From Clostridia bacterium (GTDB taxonomy: Bacteria > Bacillota > Clostridia > Christensenellales > UBA1242), in the NCBI GenBank assembly GCA_900753315.1, contig CAADYP010000003.1, positions 1-64,000 of the forward strand: a stretch of DNA of 64,000 bases, in the 5' to 3' direction. A model generated the notes under the pieces. It was given only the letters and a program-made list of their open reading frames with translations, did not search any database and had not been told where the DNA came from. Below, piece after piece: positions 7,462 to 15,692 of this stretch (position 1 is its first letter; each line of letters opens with the position of its first letter). Made by a program: the position numbers and the translations under genes.

Positions 7462-8085
7462 ATGGCAAAGGTTAAAGTTTTTAATATGAAAGCCGAAGAA
7501 GTTGGAAGCCAAAATTTGAATGACAATGTTTTCGGTGTTGAATATAACGAACCTCTCATTCACGAAGTGGTTGTTGCTTATAATGCAAATCAAAGACAAG
7601 GCAACAAGAGCACACTTACAAGAAGTGAAGTTAGAGGACACTCTGCAAAACCTTACAGACAAAAAGGTACAGGTAGAGCAAGACAAGGTTCAACAAAAGG
7701 ACCTCAATTCATTGGTGGTGGAGTTGTTTTTGCTCCAAAGCCAAGAGATTTCTCAAAGAAAGTAAACAAACAATCAAAGAGATTGGCACTCTTGTCTGCA
7801 CTTAGCCAAAAGCTTGCACAGAAAGAAATTACAGTTCTTGACAAGTTTGAAGTTCCTAGTGCAAAAACAAAAGATGCTCAAAACTTCTTGAATGCATTTA
7901 AGTTTGATGGAACAGTTTTGGTTGTTGGTTCAAACAACACAGACGCAGAACTTAAAGCAACAAACAACATTCCAAATCTTAACACAGTTAGCGTTGAACT
8001 TTTGAACACATATGATGTTGTTTCAAACAAAAACGTTGTTCTTACACAAGATGCAATCAAATTCTTAGAGGAGGCTAACGCATAA
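7462..8085 (+). CDS. rplD: 50S ribosomal protein L4
   Basis: L4 binds 23S rRNA and lines the exit tunnel; in some bacteria it also represses its own operon by binding the S10 leader. The 207-residue protein shows the conserved tunnel loop with KPYRQKGTGRARQGS near residues 60-80 followed by GGGVVFAPKPRDF. Its stop overlaps the ATG of rplW (TAATG), so the two are probably translationally coupled. If the leader at 6241 is autoregulated, this is the likely regulator. Confidence 0.98.
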   Translation: MAKVKVFNMKAEEVGSQNLNDNVFGVEYNEPLIHEVVVAYNANQRQGNKSTLTRSEVRGHSAKPYRQKGTGRARQGSTKGPQFIGGGVVFAPKPRDFSKKVNKQSKRLALLSALSQKLAQKEITVLDKFEVPSAKTKDAQNFLNAFKFDGTVLVVGSNNTDAELKATNNIPNLNTVSVELLNTYDVVSNKNVVLTQDAIKFLEEANA

Positions 8086-8387
8086 TGGAAGCAAATGAAG
8101 TTATTTTGAAACCACTTCTTACAGAAAAAAGTTATGCAGGTATTCAAAACAAAATCTACAGTTTTGTAGTTGCAAAATCTGCAAACAAAGTTGAGATTGC
8201 ACAAGCAGTTGAAAAAATGTTTAACGTTGAAGTGGCAAAGGTTAACACAAGTGTCGTTAAGGGACACAAAAAATCACAAAACACAAAACAAGGAAGAACA
8301 GTTGGCAAGACAAGTGATTACAAAAAAGCAATCGTAACACTTACTGAAAAATCAAAGCCAATCGCATTCTTTGAAAGTTTATCTTAA
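8085..8387 (+). CDS. rplW: 50S ribosomal protein L23
   Basis: L23 lies at the tunnel exit and docks trigger factor and SRP. The 100-residue protein has the usual length and the N-terminal motif ILKPLLTEKSY followed by FVVAKSANKVEI. The start overlaps the last base of rplD. The C-terminal basic loop (SQNTKQGRTVGKTSDYKKA) is normal for the family. Confidence 0.97.
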   Translation: MEANEVILKPLLTEKSYAGIQNKIYSFVVAKSANKVEIAQAVEKMFNVEVAKVNTSVVKGHKKSQNTKQGRTVGKTSDYKKAIVTLTEKSKPIAFFESLS

Positions 8388-8400
8388 TTAGGAGGAGAAA

Positions 8401-9228
8401 ATGGCTATTATAAAAAGTAATCCAACTTCAGCAGGAAGAAGATTCTATTCAAAGCTTGCTACTGAAGAATTGACAAAGAAAGAACCTGAAAAGTCTCTCC
8501 TTGCTGTTAAGAAAAAACATGCTGGAAGAAACGCACAAGGTAAAGTTACTGTTCGTCATCACGGCGGCGGAAACAGACAGAAGTATCGTATTATCGACTT
8601 CAAAAGAAATAAAGACAACATTCCTGCAAAGGTTGTTGCAATTGAATATGACCCAAACAGAACTGCTTACATCGCACTCCTTTCTTATAAAGATGGAGAA
8701 AAAAGATACATCATTGCTCCTGTAGGACTTAAAGTTGGTGATGTTCTTATGAGCGGAAGCGGAGTAGAAATCAGAGTTGGAAACAATCTTCCACTTTCTG
8801 ATATCCCTGTTGGTTCACTTATTCACAACATCGAACTTGAACCAAAGAAAGGTGGACAACTTGCTCGTTCTGCTGGTGCAGAAGTTCAACTTATGGCTAA
8901 GGAAGGCAAATATGCTACACTTAGACTTCCATCAGGTGAAATGAGAAAAGTTCTCCTTACTTGCAGAGCAACAATCGGAACAGTTGGAAATCTTGACCAT
9001 GAACTTGTTTCTCTTGGAAAAGCTGGAAGAACAAGACACATGGGAGTTAGACCAACAGTTCGTGGTGTTGTTATGAACCCTAACGATCACCCACACGGCG
9101 GTGGTGAAGGAAAGAGCCCAGTAGGTATGAAGTCACCTATGACACCATGGGGCAAACCTGCTCTTGGACTTAAGACAAGAAAGAAGAAAAACAAATCTAA
9201 CCGTTTGATGGTTAAGAGAGTAAACTAG
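8401..9228 (+). CDS. rplB: 50S ribosomal protein L2
   Basis: L2 is one of the most conserved ribosomal proteins and is needed for subunit joining and peptidyl transfer. The 275-residue protein carries the hallmark blocks GRNAQGKVTVRHHGGG near the N-terminus, and GVRPTVRGVVMNPNDHPHGG with the catalytic-centre histidine near residue 229. AGGAGG precedes the ATG by four bases. Full length, no anomalies. Confidence 0.98.
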   Translation: MAIIKSNPTSAGRRFYSKLATEELTKKEPEKSLLAVKKKHAGRNAQGKVTVRHHGGGNRQKYRIIDFKRNKDNIPAKVVAIEYDPNRTAYIALLSYKDGEKRYIIAPVGLKVGDVLMSGSGVEIRVGNNLPLSDIPVGSLIHNIELEPKKGGQLARSAGAEVQLMAKEGKYATLRLPSGEMRKVLLTCRATIGTVGNLDHELVSLGKAGRTRHMGVRPTVRGVVMNPNDHPHGGGEGKSPVGMKSPMTPWGKPALGLKTRKKKNKSNRLMVKRVN

Positions 9229-9241
9229 GAGGATGGCCAAA

Positions 9242-9520
9242 ATGAGTAAAGAATTGAAAAAACCTTATGTTAGCCCAAGACTTATGAAGAAAGTCAACGA
9301 AATGGCTGAAAGTGGTGTTAAGAAACCTATCAAAACTTGGTCTAGAACTTCAACAATTTATCCTGAATTTGTAGGCTTTACATTTGCAGTTCACAACGGA
9401 AAGAAACACATTCCTGTTTATGTTACTGCTGACATGGTTGGTCACAAACTTGGAGAATTCTCTTTGACAAGAACCTTCAAAGGACATGCGGGACAAAAAC
9501 AAGCCGCAAAAATGAAATAA
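9242..9520 (+). CDS. rpsS: 30S ribosomal protein S19
   Basis: S19 pairs with S13 in the head of the 30S subunit. ATG 9242 is chosen rather than the in-frame ATG at 9233: AGGAGG ends directly at 9232, so only the later ATG has proper spacing (nine bases), and the resulting 92 residues starting MSKELKKPYV match the family length and N-terminus. Conserved block HNGKKHIPVYVTADMVGHKL is present. Confidence 0.97.
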   Translation: MSKELKKPYVSPRLMKKVNEMAESGVKKPIKTWSRTSTIYPEFVGFTFAVHNGKKHIPVYVTADMVGHKLGEFSLTRTFKGHAGQKQAAKMK

Positions 9521-9530
9521 GAGGTGGAAG

Positions 9531-9926
9531 ATGGCTACAAGAATTAGACAAAAGGCTGAAAAAAGAGCCGCAAATAAAGACAATCGTCCTTATGCTATTG
9601 CAAAAGATGTTCGCATGAGTTCATCAAAGGTTAGAATTGTTCTTGACAATATCAGAGGAAAGAAAGCTAACGAAGCTGTTGCAATTTTGAGCTATATGCC
9701 TCAAAGTGGTGCTGCTGAATCTTTGAAAGTTTTGAAGAGTGCTATTGCAAATGCTGAAAACAACAAAGGTCTTTCATCAGACAATCTCTATGTTGCAGAA
9801 TGTTATTCAACACCTGGTTCTATTATGAAGAGAATTTCTTTTAGAGCAAGAGGAAGAGCAGATAGAATTTTGAAAAAAACTTGTCATATCACAATTATTC
9901 TTGACGAGTTGAAGGAGGCAAAATAA
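9531..9926 (+). CDS. rplV: 50S ribosomal protein L22
   Basis: L22 spans the large subunit, and its loop narrows the exit tunnel. The 131-residue protein has the family core (KVRIVLDNIRGKKANEA, LKSAIANAENN) and the tunnel-loop sequence ISFRARGRADRILKKTCHI near the C-terminus. The N-terminus has about ten extra basic residues compared with the shortest bacterial forms. The stop overlaps the rpsC ATG by one base (TAATG). Confidence 0.97.
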   Translation: MATRIRQKAEKRAANKDNRPYAIAKDVRMSSSKVRIVLDNIRGKKANEAVAILSYMPQSGAAESLKVLKSAIANAENNKGLSSDNLYVAECYSTPGSIMKRISFRARGRADRILKKTCHITIILDELKEAK

Positions 9927-10603
9927 TGGGGCAAAAAGTTAATCCATTCGGACTTAGACTTGGAATAAACAAAGATTGGCAATCAACTTGGTATGCTAAA
10001 AAAGAAGATTTTGCCGCAAACCTTAAAGAAGACCATGATATTAGAGAATTCTTTAAGAAAAACCATGCAAATGCTGGTATCGCAGAAGTTCAAATTAAGA
10101 GAACTGAAAACAAACTTGAAATTGACATTTATACAGGAAAACCTGGTATGATTATCGGCACAAAAGGTGCTGGAATCGAAGCTATTAAGAAAGATTTGAA
10201 CAAAATCGTTCGTCCAGTTAAAACACTTGTATTGAATGTTAAAGAAGTTAAGAAACCTGACCTTGACGCTCAACTTGTTGCAGACTCTATCGCACAACAA
10301 CTCGAAAAACGTGTTGCTTGGAGAAGAGCTTTGAAACAAGCTATGCAAAGAGTTATGAAGGCAGGGGCTAAAGGTTGCAAAGTTCAAGTTAGCGGTGTTA
10401 TCGACGGAGCAAACACTATCGCAAGAACAGAAAAGTATATGGAAGGATCTCTTCCACTTCACACTCTTCGTGCTGATATTGATTACGCTACATCTGCTGC
10501 TTACACAAACTATGGCAAACTTGGAATCAAATGCTGGATTTATAAAGGCGAAATTTTGTCTAAACAATCCATAAAGGAGGACAAGAACAATGTTAATGCC
10601 TAA
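9926..10603 (+). CDS. rpsC: 30S ribosomal protein S3
   Basis: S3 lines the mRNA entry tunnel. The 225-residue protein starts MGQKVNPFGLRLGI, the family signature, and has the KH-domain GxxG block GMIIGTKGAGIE near residue 74, and the C-terminal WIYKGEI. Its last 14 bases overlap the start of rplP. An antisense open frame of 334 codons over rpsC and rplP is an artefact of codon usage. Confidence 0.98.
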   Translation: MGQKVNPFGLRLGINKDWQSTWYAKKEDFAANLKEDHDIREFFKKNHANAGIAEVQIKRTENKLEIDIYTGKPGMIIGTKGAGIEAIKKDLNKIVRPVKTLVLNVKEVKKPDLDAQLVADSIAQQLEKRVAWRRALKQAMQRVMKAGAKGCKVQVSGVIDGANTIARTEKYMEGSLPLHTLRADIDYATSAAYTNYGKLGIKCWIYKGEILSKQSIKEDKNNVNA

Positions 10604-11036
10604 GAGAGTTAAAAGAAGAAAGGTTATGCGTGGCAGAATGACCGGAAAGGCTATGAGAGGAAATACTCTTGCTTTCGGAACATACGGAATTATTGCTACA
10701 GAACCTTGCTGGATTAAATCAAACCAAATCGAAGCTGCTCGTATCGCTCTTACAAGATACATTAAGCGTGGTGGACAGGTTTGGATTAAGATTTTCCCAG
10801 ACAAGCCAGTTACAAAGAAACCTGCTGAAACTCGTATGGGTTCAGGTAAAGGAAATCCAGAATTCTGGGTTGCAGTTGTAAAACCAGGTAGAGTGCTTTT
10901 TGAAATCGAAGGAGTTTCTGAAGAAAATGCTAGAGAAGCTCTTAGACTTGCTGGAAATAAACTTCCATGCAAGACAAAGTTTATCAAAAAGGAAACTGCT
11001 ACTACTGTAGAAGGTGGTGAGAAGAATGAAGAATGA
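10590..11036 (+). CDS. rplP: 50S ribosomal protein L16
   Basis: L16 contacts tRNA in the A site. The 148-residue protein begins MLMPKRVKRRK and holds the core RGGQVWIKIFPDKPVT and MGSGKGNPEFWVAVVKPG with the loop arginine near residue 81. ATG 10590 lies within the end of rpsC, with AAAGGAGG ten bases upstream. The 148 residues include a few extra C-terminal residues (TTVEGGEKNEE) that overlap the start of rpmC. Confidence 0.97.
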   Translation: MLMPKRVKRRKVMRGRMTGKAMRGNTLAFGTYGIIATEPCWIKSNQIEAARIALTRYIKRGGQVWIKIFPDKPVTKKPAETRMGSGKGNPEFWVAVVKPGRVLFEIEGVSEENAREALRLAGNKLPCKTKFIKKETATTVEGGEKNEE

Positions 11037-11244
11037 AGAAATTAAAACGTTGAACTTAGAGCAGTTAAACGCAAGACTTAAAGAACTTAAGAATGAACTC
11101 TTTAATCTTCGTTTTTCACATGCTACTAGAAACTTGGCAAACCCACTTGCAATTAGAAATGTAAGAAAAGAAATTGCTAGAGTTCAAACTGCTATTAGAG
11201 AAAAAGAGATAGCAAACGGAGGAAACAACGATGGAACAAAGTAG
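11026..11244 (+). CDS. rpmC: 50S ribosomal protein L29
   Basis: L29 is a small helical protein near the tunnel exit next to L23. The 72-residue sequence MKNEEIKTLNLEQLNARLKE... has the family's two-helix form and the block RNVRKEIARVQT. ATG 11026 is preferred over GTG codons at 11014 and 11017, since the AAGGTGG stretch lies at the right distance only from the ATG. It overlaps rplP by 11 bases and rpsQ by 14. Confidence 0.94.
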   Translation: MKNEEIKTLNLEQLNARLKELKNELFNLRFSHATRNLANPLAIRNVRKEIARVQTAIREKEIANGGNNDGTK

Positions 11245-11494
11245 AAATTTGAGAAATACAAGACAAGGCGTTGTTGTAAGTGCTGGCACAATGGATAAGA
11301 CTGTTGTTGTCAAAGTTGCTTACAGAGTTAAGGATCCAAAAATTAAAAAAGTCGTTCAAAAATCAAAGAAATTCAAAGCACACGATGAAAACAATGAATG
11401 TGGAGTTGGCGATACAGTTCTTATTATGGAAACTCGTCCACTTTCAAAAGAAAAATATCACAGAGTTGTAAAAATCGTAGAAAAAGCGAAATAG
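11231..11494 (+). CDS. rpsQ: 30S ribosomal protein S17
   Basis: S17 is a primary 16S rRNA binder with an OB fold. The 87 residues show the conserved RQGVVVSAGTMDKTVVV near the N-terminus and GDTVLIMETRPLSKEKYHRVV near the C-terminus. Start ATG 11231 follows CGGAGG and lies inside the end of rpmC. Family length is normal. Confidence 0.97.
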   Translation: MEQSRNLRNTRQGVVVSAGTMDKTVVVKVAYRVKDPKIKKVVQKSKKFKAHDENNECGVGDTVLIMETRPLSKEKYHRVVKIVEKAK

Positions 11495-11504
11495 GAGGAG
11501 AAAT

Positions 11505-11873
11505 ATGGTACAACCTCAAACAAGACTTAAAGTTGCTGACAACACAGGCGCTAAGGAAATTATGTGTATCAGAGTCCTTGGTGGTTCTTTTAGAAGAAGC
11601 GGAAACATCGGAGATGTTATCGTTGCTTCTGTTAAGAAAGCTATCCCTGGTGGCAGTGTAAAGAAAGGTGATGTTGTTAAAGCAGTTATTGTAAGGACTA
11701 CTAAAGGTTTAAACAGAGCTGATGGTTCTCATATCCGTTTTGATGATAATGCCGCTGTGATTATTGATAATCAAAAACAACCTAAAGGCACTCGTGTGTT
11801 TGGACCTATTGCAAGAGAACTTCGTGATAAAGGTTACATGAAAATCATTTCTCTCGCACCAGAAGTTATTTAA
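11505..11873 (+). CDS. rplN: 50S ribosomal protein L14
   Basis: L14 forms part of the inter-subunit bridge B8 and is the docking site of RsfS. The 122-residue protein has the expected length and the blocks MVQPQTRLKVADNTGAKE, RVLGGS and GTRVFGPIARELRDKGYMKI. AGGAGG lies before the ATG. No anomalies. Confidence 0.98.
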   Translation: MVQPQTRLKVADNTGAKEIMCIRVLGGSFRRSGNIGDVIVASVKKAIPGGSVKKGDVVKAVIVRTTKGLNRADGSHIRFDDNAAVIIDNQKQPKGTRVFGPIARELRDKGYMKIISLAPEVI

Positions 11874-11890
11874 AAGGAGAACAAAACGAA

Positions 11891-12364
11891 ATGAGTATGA
11901 CAGTTAAGAAAGGTGATAATGTTGTAGTTATTACTGGAAAAGATAAAGGAAAAACTGGCAAAGTTTTGGAAGTTTTCCCTAAAGATAATAAAGTTTTGGT
12001 TGATGGAGTTAACATCGTAACAAAACACAAGAAAGCAAGAACTCAACAAGAAAAGAGCGAAATCGTAAAGAAAGCTGCTCCATTTGAAGCTTCAAATGTA
12101 TTGGTTGTATGTCCAGTTTGTGGAAAAGCTACAAGAGTTGCTCATAAAGAAATCAACGGAAAAAATGCAAGAGTTTGCAAAAAATGTTCTGCATCTTTGG
12201 ATAAAGAATTTGTTAAATCAACAAAGAAAGAAGCAAAGAAGAACATTTCTTCTACAAAAGTAGAAGAACCTAAAAAAACAACTGCAAAGAAAGCAGTAAA
12301 ATCTGAAACAACAGTTTCAGCACAAAAGTCGACAAAAAAACCTTCTGCTAAAACAGAAGCATAA
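11891..12364 (+). CDS. rplX: 50S ribosomal protein L24, C-terminally extended
   Basis: L24 starts 50S assembly. The N-terminal KOW motif (KKGDNVVVITGKDKGKTGKV) and the zinc-ribbon-like second half (CPVCGKATRV near residue 76, RVCKKC near 95) are normal. The protein is 157 residues against about 100-105 in the family; the extra C-terminal 50 residues are almost only K, T, S, A, E and V and are probably disordered. ATG 11891 follows AAGGAGA by ten bases; ATG 11897 is also possible. Confidence 0.96.
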   Translation: MSMTVKKGDNVVVITGKDKGKTGKVLEVFPKDNKVLVDGVNIVTKHKKARTQQEKSEIVKKAAPFEASNVLVVCPVCGKATRVAHKEINGKNARVCKKCSASLDKEFVKSTKKEAKKNISSTKVEEPKKTTAKKAVKSETTVSAQKSTKKPSAKTEA

Positions 12365-12375
12365 GGTGGTGGCAA

Positions 12376-12924
12376 ATGAAAGAACAAAATCAAACAGCAA
12401 AACGCTATAAAGAAGAAATCGTTCCAGCACTTCAAAAAGAATTTGAATACAAAAACATAAACGAAGTTCCAAAGCTTGTGAAAATCGTTCTCAACATGGG
12501 ACTTGGAGATGTTAAAGACAATTCAAAGAGCTTCAACATTGCTGTTGACGAATTGACATTGATCGCTGGGCAAAAACCTGTTGCTACAAAAGCAAAGAAA
12601 GCTATTTCAAACTTTAAGGTTAGAGCAGGAATGAAGATTGGTGCAAAAGTTACTCTTCGTGGAAAGAGAATGTATGAATTCTTCGATAGACTTGTAGGAA
12701 TCGCTCTTCCAAGAGTGAGAGACTTCAAGGGTATCTCTGATAAGTCATTTGATGGTAGAGGTAACTACTCTATGGGAATCAAAGAACAACTTATCTTCCC
12801 AGAAATCTCTTATGATAAGGTAGAAAAGATTAGAGGTCTTGATATCACTTTTATTACCACTGCAAAAACAGATGCAGAAGCAAAAGCACTTTTGAAGGCA
12901 CTTGGTTTGCCTTTTGCTAGATAG
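12376..12924 (+). CDS. rplE: 50S ribosomal protein L5
   Basis: L5 binds 5S rRNA and contacts tRNA in the P site. The 182-residue protein shows the family blocks KIVLNMGLGDV, AISNFKVRAGMKIGAKVTLRG and LPRVRDFKGIS, and the C-terminal DITFITTAKTDAEAKALL. Length is normal. The ribosome-binding site is weak (AAGGTGGTGG) but correctly spaced. Confidence 0.98.
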   Translation: MKEQNQTAKRYKEEIVPALQKEFEYKNINEVPKLVKIVLNMGLGDVKDNSKSFNIAVDELTLIAGQKPVATKAKKAISNFKVRAGMKIGAKVTLRGKRMYEFFDRLVGIALPRVRDFKGISDKSFDGRGNYSMGIKEQLIFPEISYDKVEKIRGLDITFITTAKTDAEAKALLKALGLPFAR

Positions 12925-12934
12925 GAGGAATTCA

Positions 12935-13120
12935 ATGGCAAAGAAATCATTAATTGCAAAACAAAAAAGAACACCTAAATACAAATCCAGAGAATACACT
13001 CGTTGTTCTATCTGTGGCAGACCTCATGCTGTTCTTCGTAAGTATGGCATTTGCAGAATTTGTTTTAGAGAAATGGCTAACCGCGGGGAAATTCCTGGCG
13101 TGAAGAAGTCAAGTTGGTAA
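12935..13120 (+). CDS. rpsN: 30S ribosomal protein S14, zinc type
   Basis: S14 lies in the head of the 30S subunit. The 61-residue zinc-binding form has CSIC at about residue 24 and CRIC near 39, and ends in GVKKSSW as usual. ATG 12935 follows AGGAGG. Longer frames starting in rplE are not supported. A zinc-free paralog, if any, is outside this window. Confidence 0.97.
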   Translation: MAKKSLIAKQKRTPKYKSREYTRCSICGRPHAVLRKYGICRICFREMANRGEIPGVKKSSW

Positions 13121-13130
13121 GGAGGGAATT

Positions 13131-13529
13131 ATGTTTGTTACAGATCCAATCGCAGATATGTTGACACGTCTTAGAAATGCTATCAATGCAAAACACAAGA
13201 CAGTTGAAATCCCTGCATCAAAAGAAAAAATCGAAATTGCAAAAATCCTTTTGGAAGAAGGATACATTGCTGAATACAAACTTGTTGACGCTGGTTCATT
13301 CAAAAATATTGAAGTTACACTTAAATATGATGAAGAAGGACAAAGTGTTATCCAAGGTTTGAAGAGAATTTCAAAACCTGGTCTTCGTATTTATTCAGAC
13401 AAAGACAACCTTCCAAAGGTTATAAGCGGACTTGGAATCGCAATTATTTCAACAAACAAAGGTATTGTTACTGACAAAGTTGCAAGAAGTTTGAATGTTG
13501 GCGGTGAAGTGCTCGCTTATGTATGGTAA
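13131..13529 (+). CDS. rpsH: 30S ribosomal protein S8
   Basis: S8 is a primary 16S binder and, in some bacteria, the repressor of the spc operon. The 132-residue protein begins with DPIADMLTRLRNA and contains RISKPGLRIY and the C-terminal ISTNKGIVTDKVARSLNVGGEVLAYVW. Family length and residues are intact. GGAGGG precedes the ATG. Confidence 0.98.
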   Translation: MFVTDPIADMLTRLRNAINAKHKTVEIPASKEKIEIAKILLEEGYIAEYKLVDAGSFKNIEVTLKYDEEGQSVIQGLKRISKPGLRIYSDKDNLPKVISGLGIAIISTNKGIVTDKVARSLNVGGEVLAYVW

Positions 13530-13540
13530 GGAGGTGTACA

Positions 13541-14083
13541 ATGTCAAGAATAGGAAATAAACCAGTTGTACTTGAAAATGGAGTTACATTTGAAAGAAAT
13601 GGTGACCAAGTTGTTGTTTCTGGACCAAAGGGAACTTTGAAAGAAAGCATTGACAAAGGCATCAAAACTGAAGTTAAAGACAATGGAATTCACTTCACTT
13701 ACGAAAAAGACGAACTTAACGCAAAGCAAGGACTTGCAAGAGCACTTGTTCACAACATGGTCGTTGGTGTGAGCAAAGGTTGGGACAAGAAACTTGTTAT
13801 CGCCGGAGTTGGTTATAAAGCTCAAGTTGTTGGAAACAAACTTGTTATGGGACTTGGTTATTCACACCCAATCGAAGTTGAAATTCCTGCAGACTTGAAA
13901 GTTACTTGTCCATCTGTTACAGAAATCGTTGTTTCTGGTGCTGACAGACAAAGAGTTGGACAATTTTGTGCAATGGTAAGAAGCAAAAGACCTTACGAAC
14001 CATATCATGGCTATGGTGTTCACTGCGAAGGCGAGCATTTGGTTAGAAAAGTTGGTAAGGCTGCTGGTAAGGGCAAGAAGTAG
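13541..14083 (+). CDS. rplF: 50S ribosomal protein L6
   Basis: L6 lies near the factor-binding site and H97. The 180-residue protein starts MSRIGNKPV and holds the repeated L6 fold, ending in the signature KRPYEPYHGYGVHCEGEHL with KVGKAAGKGKK. ATG 13541 is chosen because AAGGAGGT lies eight bases before; an upstream ATG-like codon at 13523 would fall in rpsH. Confidence 0.97.
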   Translation: MSRIGNKPVVLENGVTFERNGDQVVVSGPKGTLKESIDKGIKTEVKDNGIHFTYEKDELNAKQGLARALVHNMVVGVSKGWDKKLVIAGVGYKAQVVGNKLVMGLGYSHPIEVEIPADLKVTCPSVTEIVVSGADRQRVGQFCAMVRSKRPYEPYHGYGVHCEGEHLVRKVGKAAGKGKK

Positions 14084-14097
14084 GAGGAGATTAGAAA

Positions 14098-14466
14098 ATG
14101 ATTACTGTTAAAGATAAAAACAAAGACAGAGTTGTTCGTCACAAGAGAGTAAGAAATACTGTCGTTGGAACAACAGAAAGACCAAGACTTAGCGTTTATA
14201 GAAGTCTTAGCAATATCTATGCTCAAATCATTGATGACTCTAAGGGTGTTACCCTTGCTTCTGCTTCAACTCTTGATAAAGAAGTTGCCGAAATGATTAA
14301 AGGAAAGACAAAGACCGAAGCTGCAAAGATTGTTGGTGAAACAGTTGGAAACAGAGCAAAGGCTAAGAAAATTAAAGAAGTCGTTTTTGATAGAGGTGGA
14401 TACCTTTACACAGGACGTGTTCAAGCAGTCGCTGATGGTGCTAGAGCATCAGGACTCAAATTTTAG
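14098..14466 (+). CDS. rplR: 50S ribosomal protein L18
   Basis: L18 binds 5S rRNA together with L5 and L25. The 122-residue protein shows the N-terminal basic region and the core RPRLSVYRSLSNIYAQIIDD, with VVFDRGGYLYTGRVQAVADGARASGLKF at its end, the usual family signature. AGGAGG ten bases before ATG. Confidence 0.97.
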   Translation: MITVKDKNKDRVVRHKRVRNTVVGTTERPRLSVYRSLSNIYAQIIDDSKGVTLASASTLDKEVAEMIKGKTKTEAAKIVGETVGNRAKAKKIKEVVFDRGGYLYTGRVQAVADGARASGLKF

Positions 14467-14475
14467 GAGGAAGTC

Positions 14476-15027
14476 ATGGCTGAAGAAATTAAGAAGAAAA
14501 AAGAAGACAAACCTGCAAACAACAATCGTCGTGAAAGAGCGCCAAAGAAAGAAGACGATGGAATGGACAAGAGACTTGTTTCAGTTCGTCGTGTAACAAA
14601 GGTTGTTAAAGGTGGAAGAACCATGCGTTTCTCTGCTCTTGTTGTTCTTGGTGACGGCAAGGGTAATGTTGGAATGGGAATTGGTAAGGCTAATGAAGTT
14701 CCAAACGCTATTGATAAAGCAACAGTTGTTGCAAAGAAAAATATGAAGAAAGTTGCTATCGTTGACGGAACTATCCCACACGAAACTACTGGAAAATATA
14801 GCACAACATCAATTTTGATGTTGCCTGCTGAAGAAGGTCATGGAGTTATCGCTGGTGGTGCTGCCAGAGCTGTTTTGGAAGTTGCTGGGATAAAAAACAT
14901 TGTAACAAAAATCCATGGTTCAACAAACAGAATCAACGTTGTTAGAGCAACTTTGAATGGGCTTCTCTCTCTTAAAACAAGAGAAGAAATTGCTGCTCGT
15001 CGTGGCAAAAAGCCTGAGGAAATTTAA
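14476..15027 (+). CDS. rpsE: 30S ribosomal protein S5
   Basis: S5 forms part of the mRNA entry channel and affects decoding fidelity. The 183-residue protein has a lysine-rich N-terminal tail of about 35 residues, the double-stranded RNA-binding domain (VSVRRVTKVVKGGRTMRFSA) and the second domain with VLEVAGIKNIVTKIHGSTN. Family length slightly above average because of the N-terminal tail. AGGAGG precedes ATG 14476. Confidence 0.97.
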   Translation: MAEEIKKKKEDKPANNNRRERAPKKEDDGMDKRLVSVRRVTKVVKGGRTMRFSALVVLGDGKGNVGMGIGKANEVPNAIDKATVVAKKNMKKVAIVDGTIPHETTGKYSTTSILMLPAEEGHGVIAGGAARAVLEVAGIKNIVTKIHGSTNRINVVRATLNGLLSLKTREEIAARRGKKPEEI

Positions 15028-15039
15028 TCGGAGGGCGTC

Positions 15040-15228
15040 ATGAAAAAAGAAAAAACATTGAAAGTTACTTGGGTTAGAAGTGCTATTGGTTACAATAAAA
15101 ACCAAATGAAAATCATGGAAGCCCTTGGATTTAAAAAACTTAATCAAACTAGAATTTTACCAGACAACGAAAGTATCCGTGGAAGTTTGTTCCATGTAAG
15201 ACACCTCGTTGAAGTGGTTGAAGAGTAA
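15040..15228 (+). CDS. rpmD: 50S ribosomal protein L30
   Basis: A small non-universal large-subunit protein. The 62 residues show the family pattern TWVRSAIGYNKNQMKIMEALGFKKL and the C-terminal RGSLFHVRHLVEVVE. Start ATG 15040 follows GGAGG. It is followed by rplO after 10 bases. Confidence 0.96.
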   Translation: MKKEKTLKVTWVRSAIGYNKNQMKIMEALGFKKLNQTRILPDNESIRGSLFHVRHLVEVVEE

Positions 15229-15238
15229 GGAGGACAAA

Positions 15239-15688
15239 ATGAAATTAGAAAACCTTAAACCTGCCGAAGGCTCTACAACTAAAAAAGTAAGAATTGGTCG
15301 TGGTATTGGTTCTGGAATTGGAAAAACATCTGGTAAAGGTCACAAAGGACAATGGGCTAGAAGTGGCGGTGGTGTTAAAGCTGGATTTGAAGGCGGAAAT
15401 ATTCCAATGATTAGAAAACTTCCTATTCGTGGTTTTAACAACTACAACTATACGAAGAACTATTCAACTGTGAATGTTGGCGACCTTGAAATGTTTGAAC
15501 CAAACACAGTTATTACTGAAGAACTTTTATACGAATACAGAGTTGTTGGAAAGAGAGCACCTTATGGGCTTAAAGTTCTTGGAAATGGAGAGATTACAAA
15601 ACCTCTTACTATCAAGGCAAAAAAGGCAACAAAATCTGCGATAGAAAAAATTGAAAAAGCAGGTGGAAAAATCGAAATAGAGGAGTAA
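15239..15688 (+). CDS. rplO: 50S ribosomal protein L15
   Basis: L15 is a late assembly protein with a long N-terminal tail running through the rRNA. The 149-residue protein has LENLKPAEGSTTKKVRIGRG near the start and the glycine-rich GKTSGKGHKGQWARSGGG. ATG 15239 follows AAGGAGG; longer versions begin in rpmD and are not supported. Four bases separate it from secY. Confidence 0.97.
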   Translation: MKLENLKPAEGSTTKKVRIGRGIGSGIGKTSGKGHKGQWARSGGGVKAGFEGGNIPMIRKLPIRGFNNYNYTKNYSTVNVGDLEMFEPNTVITEELLYEYRVVGKRAPYGLKVLGNGEITKPLTIKAKKATKSAIEKIEKAGGKIEIEE

Positions 15689-15692
15689 TTCT

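Noticed and set aside
9983..10987. Long antisense open frame (334 codons) over rpsC and rplP
   Set aside because: It is the mirror of strongly conserved ribosomal genes; no ribosome-binding site or promoter, and composition is typical of antisense shadow.
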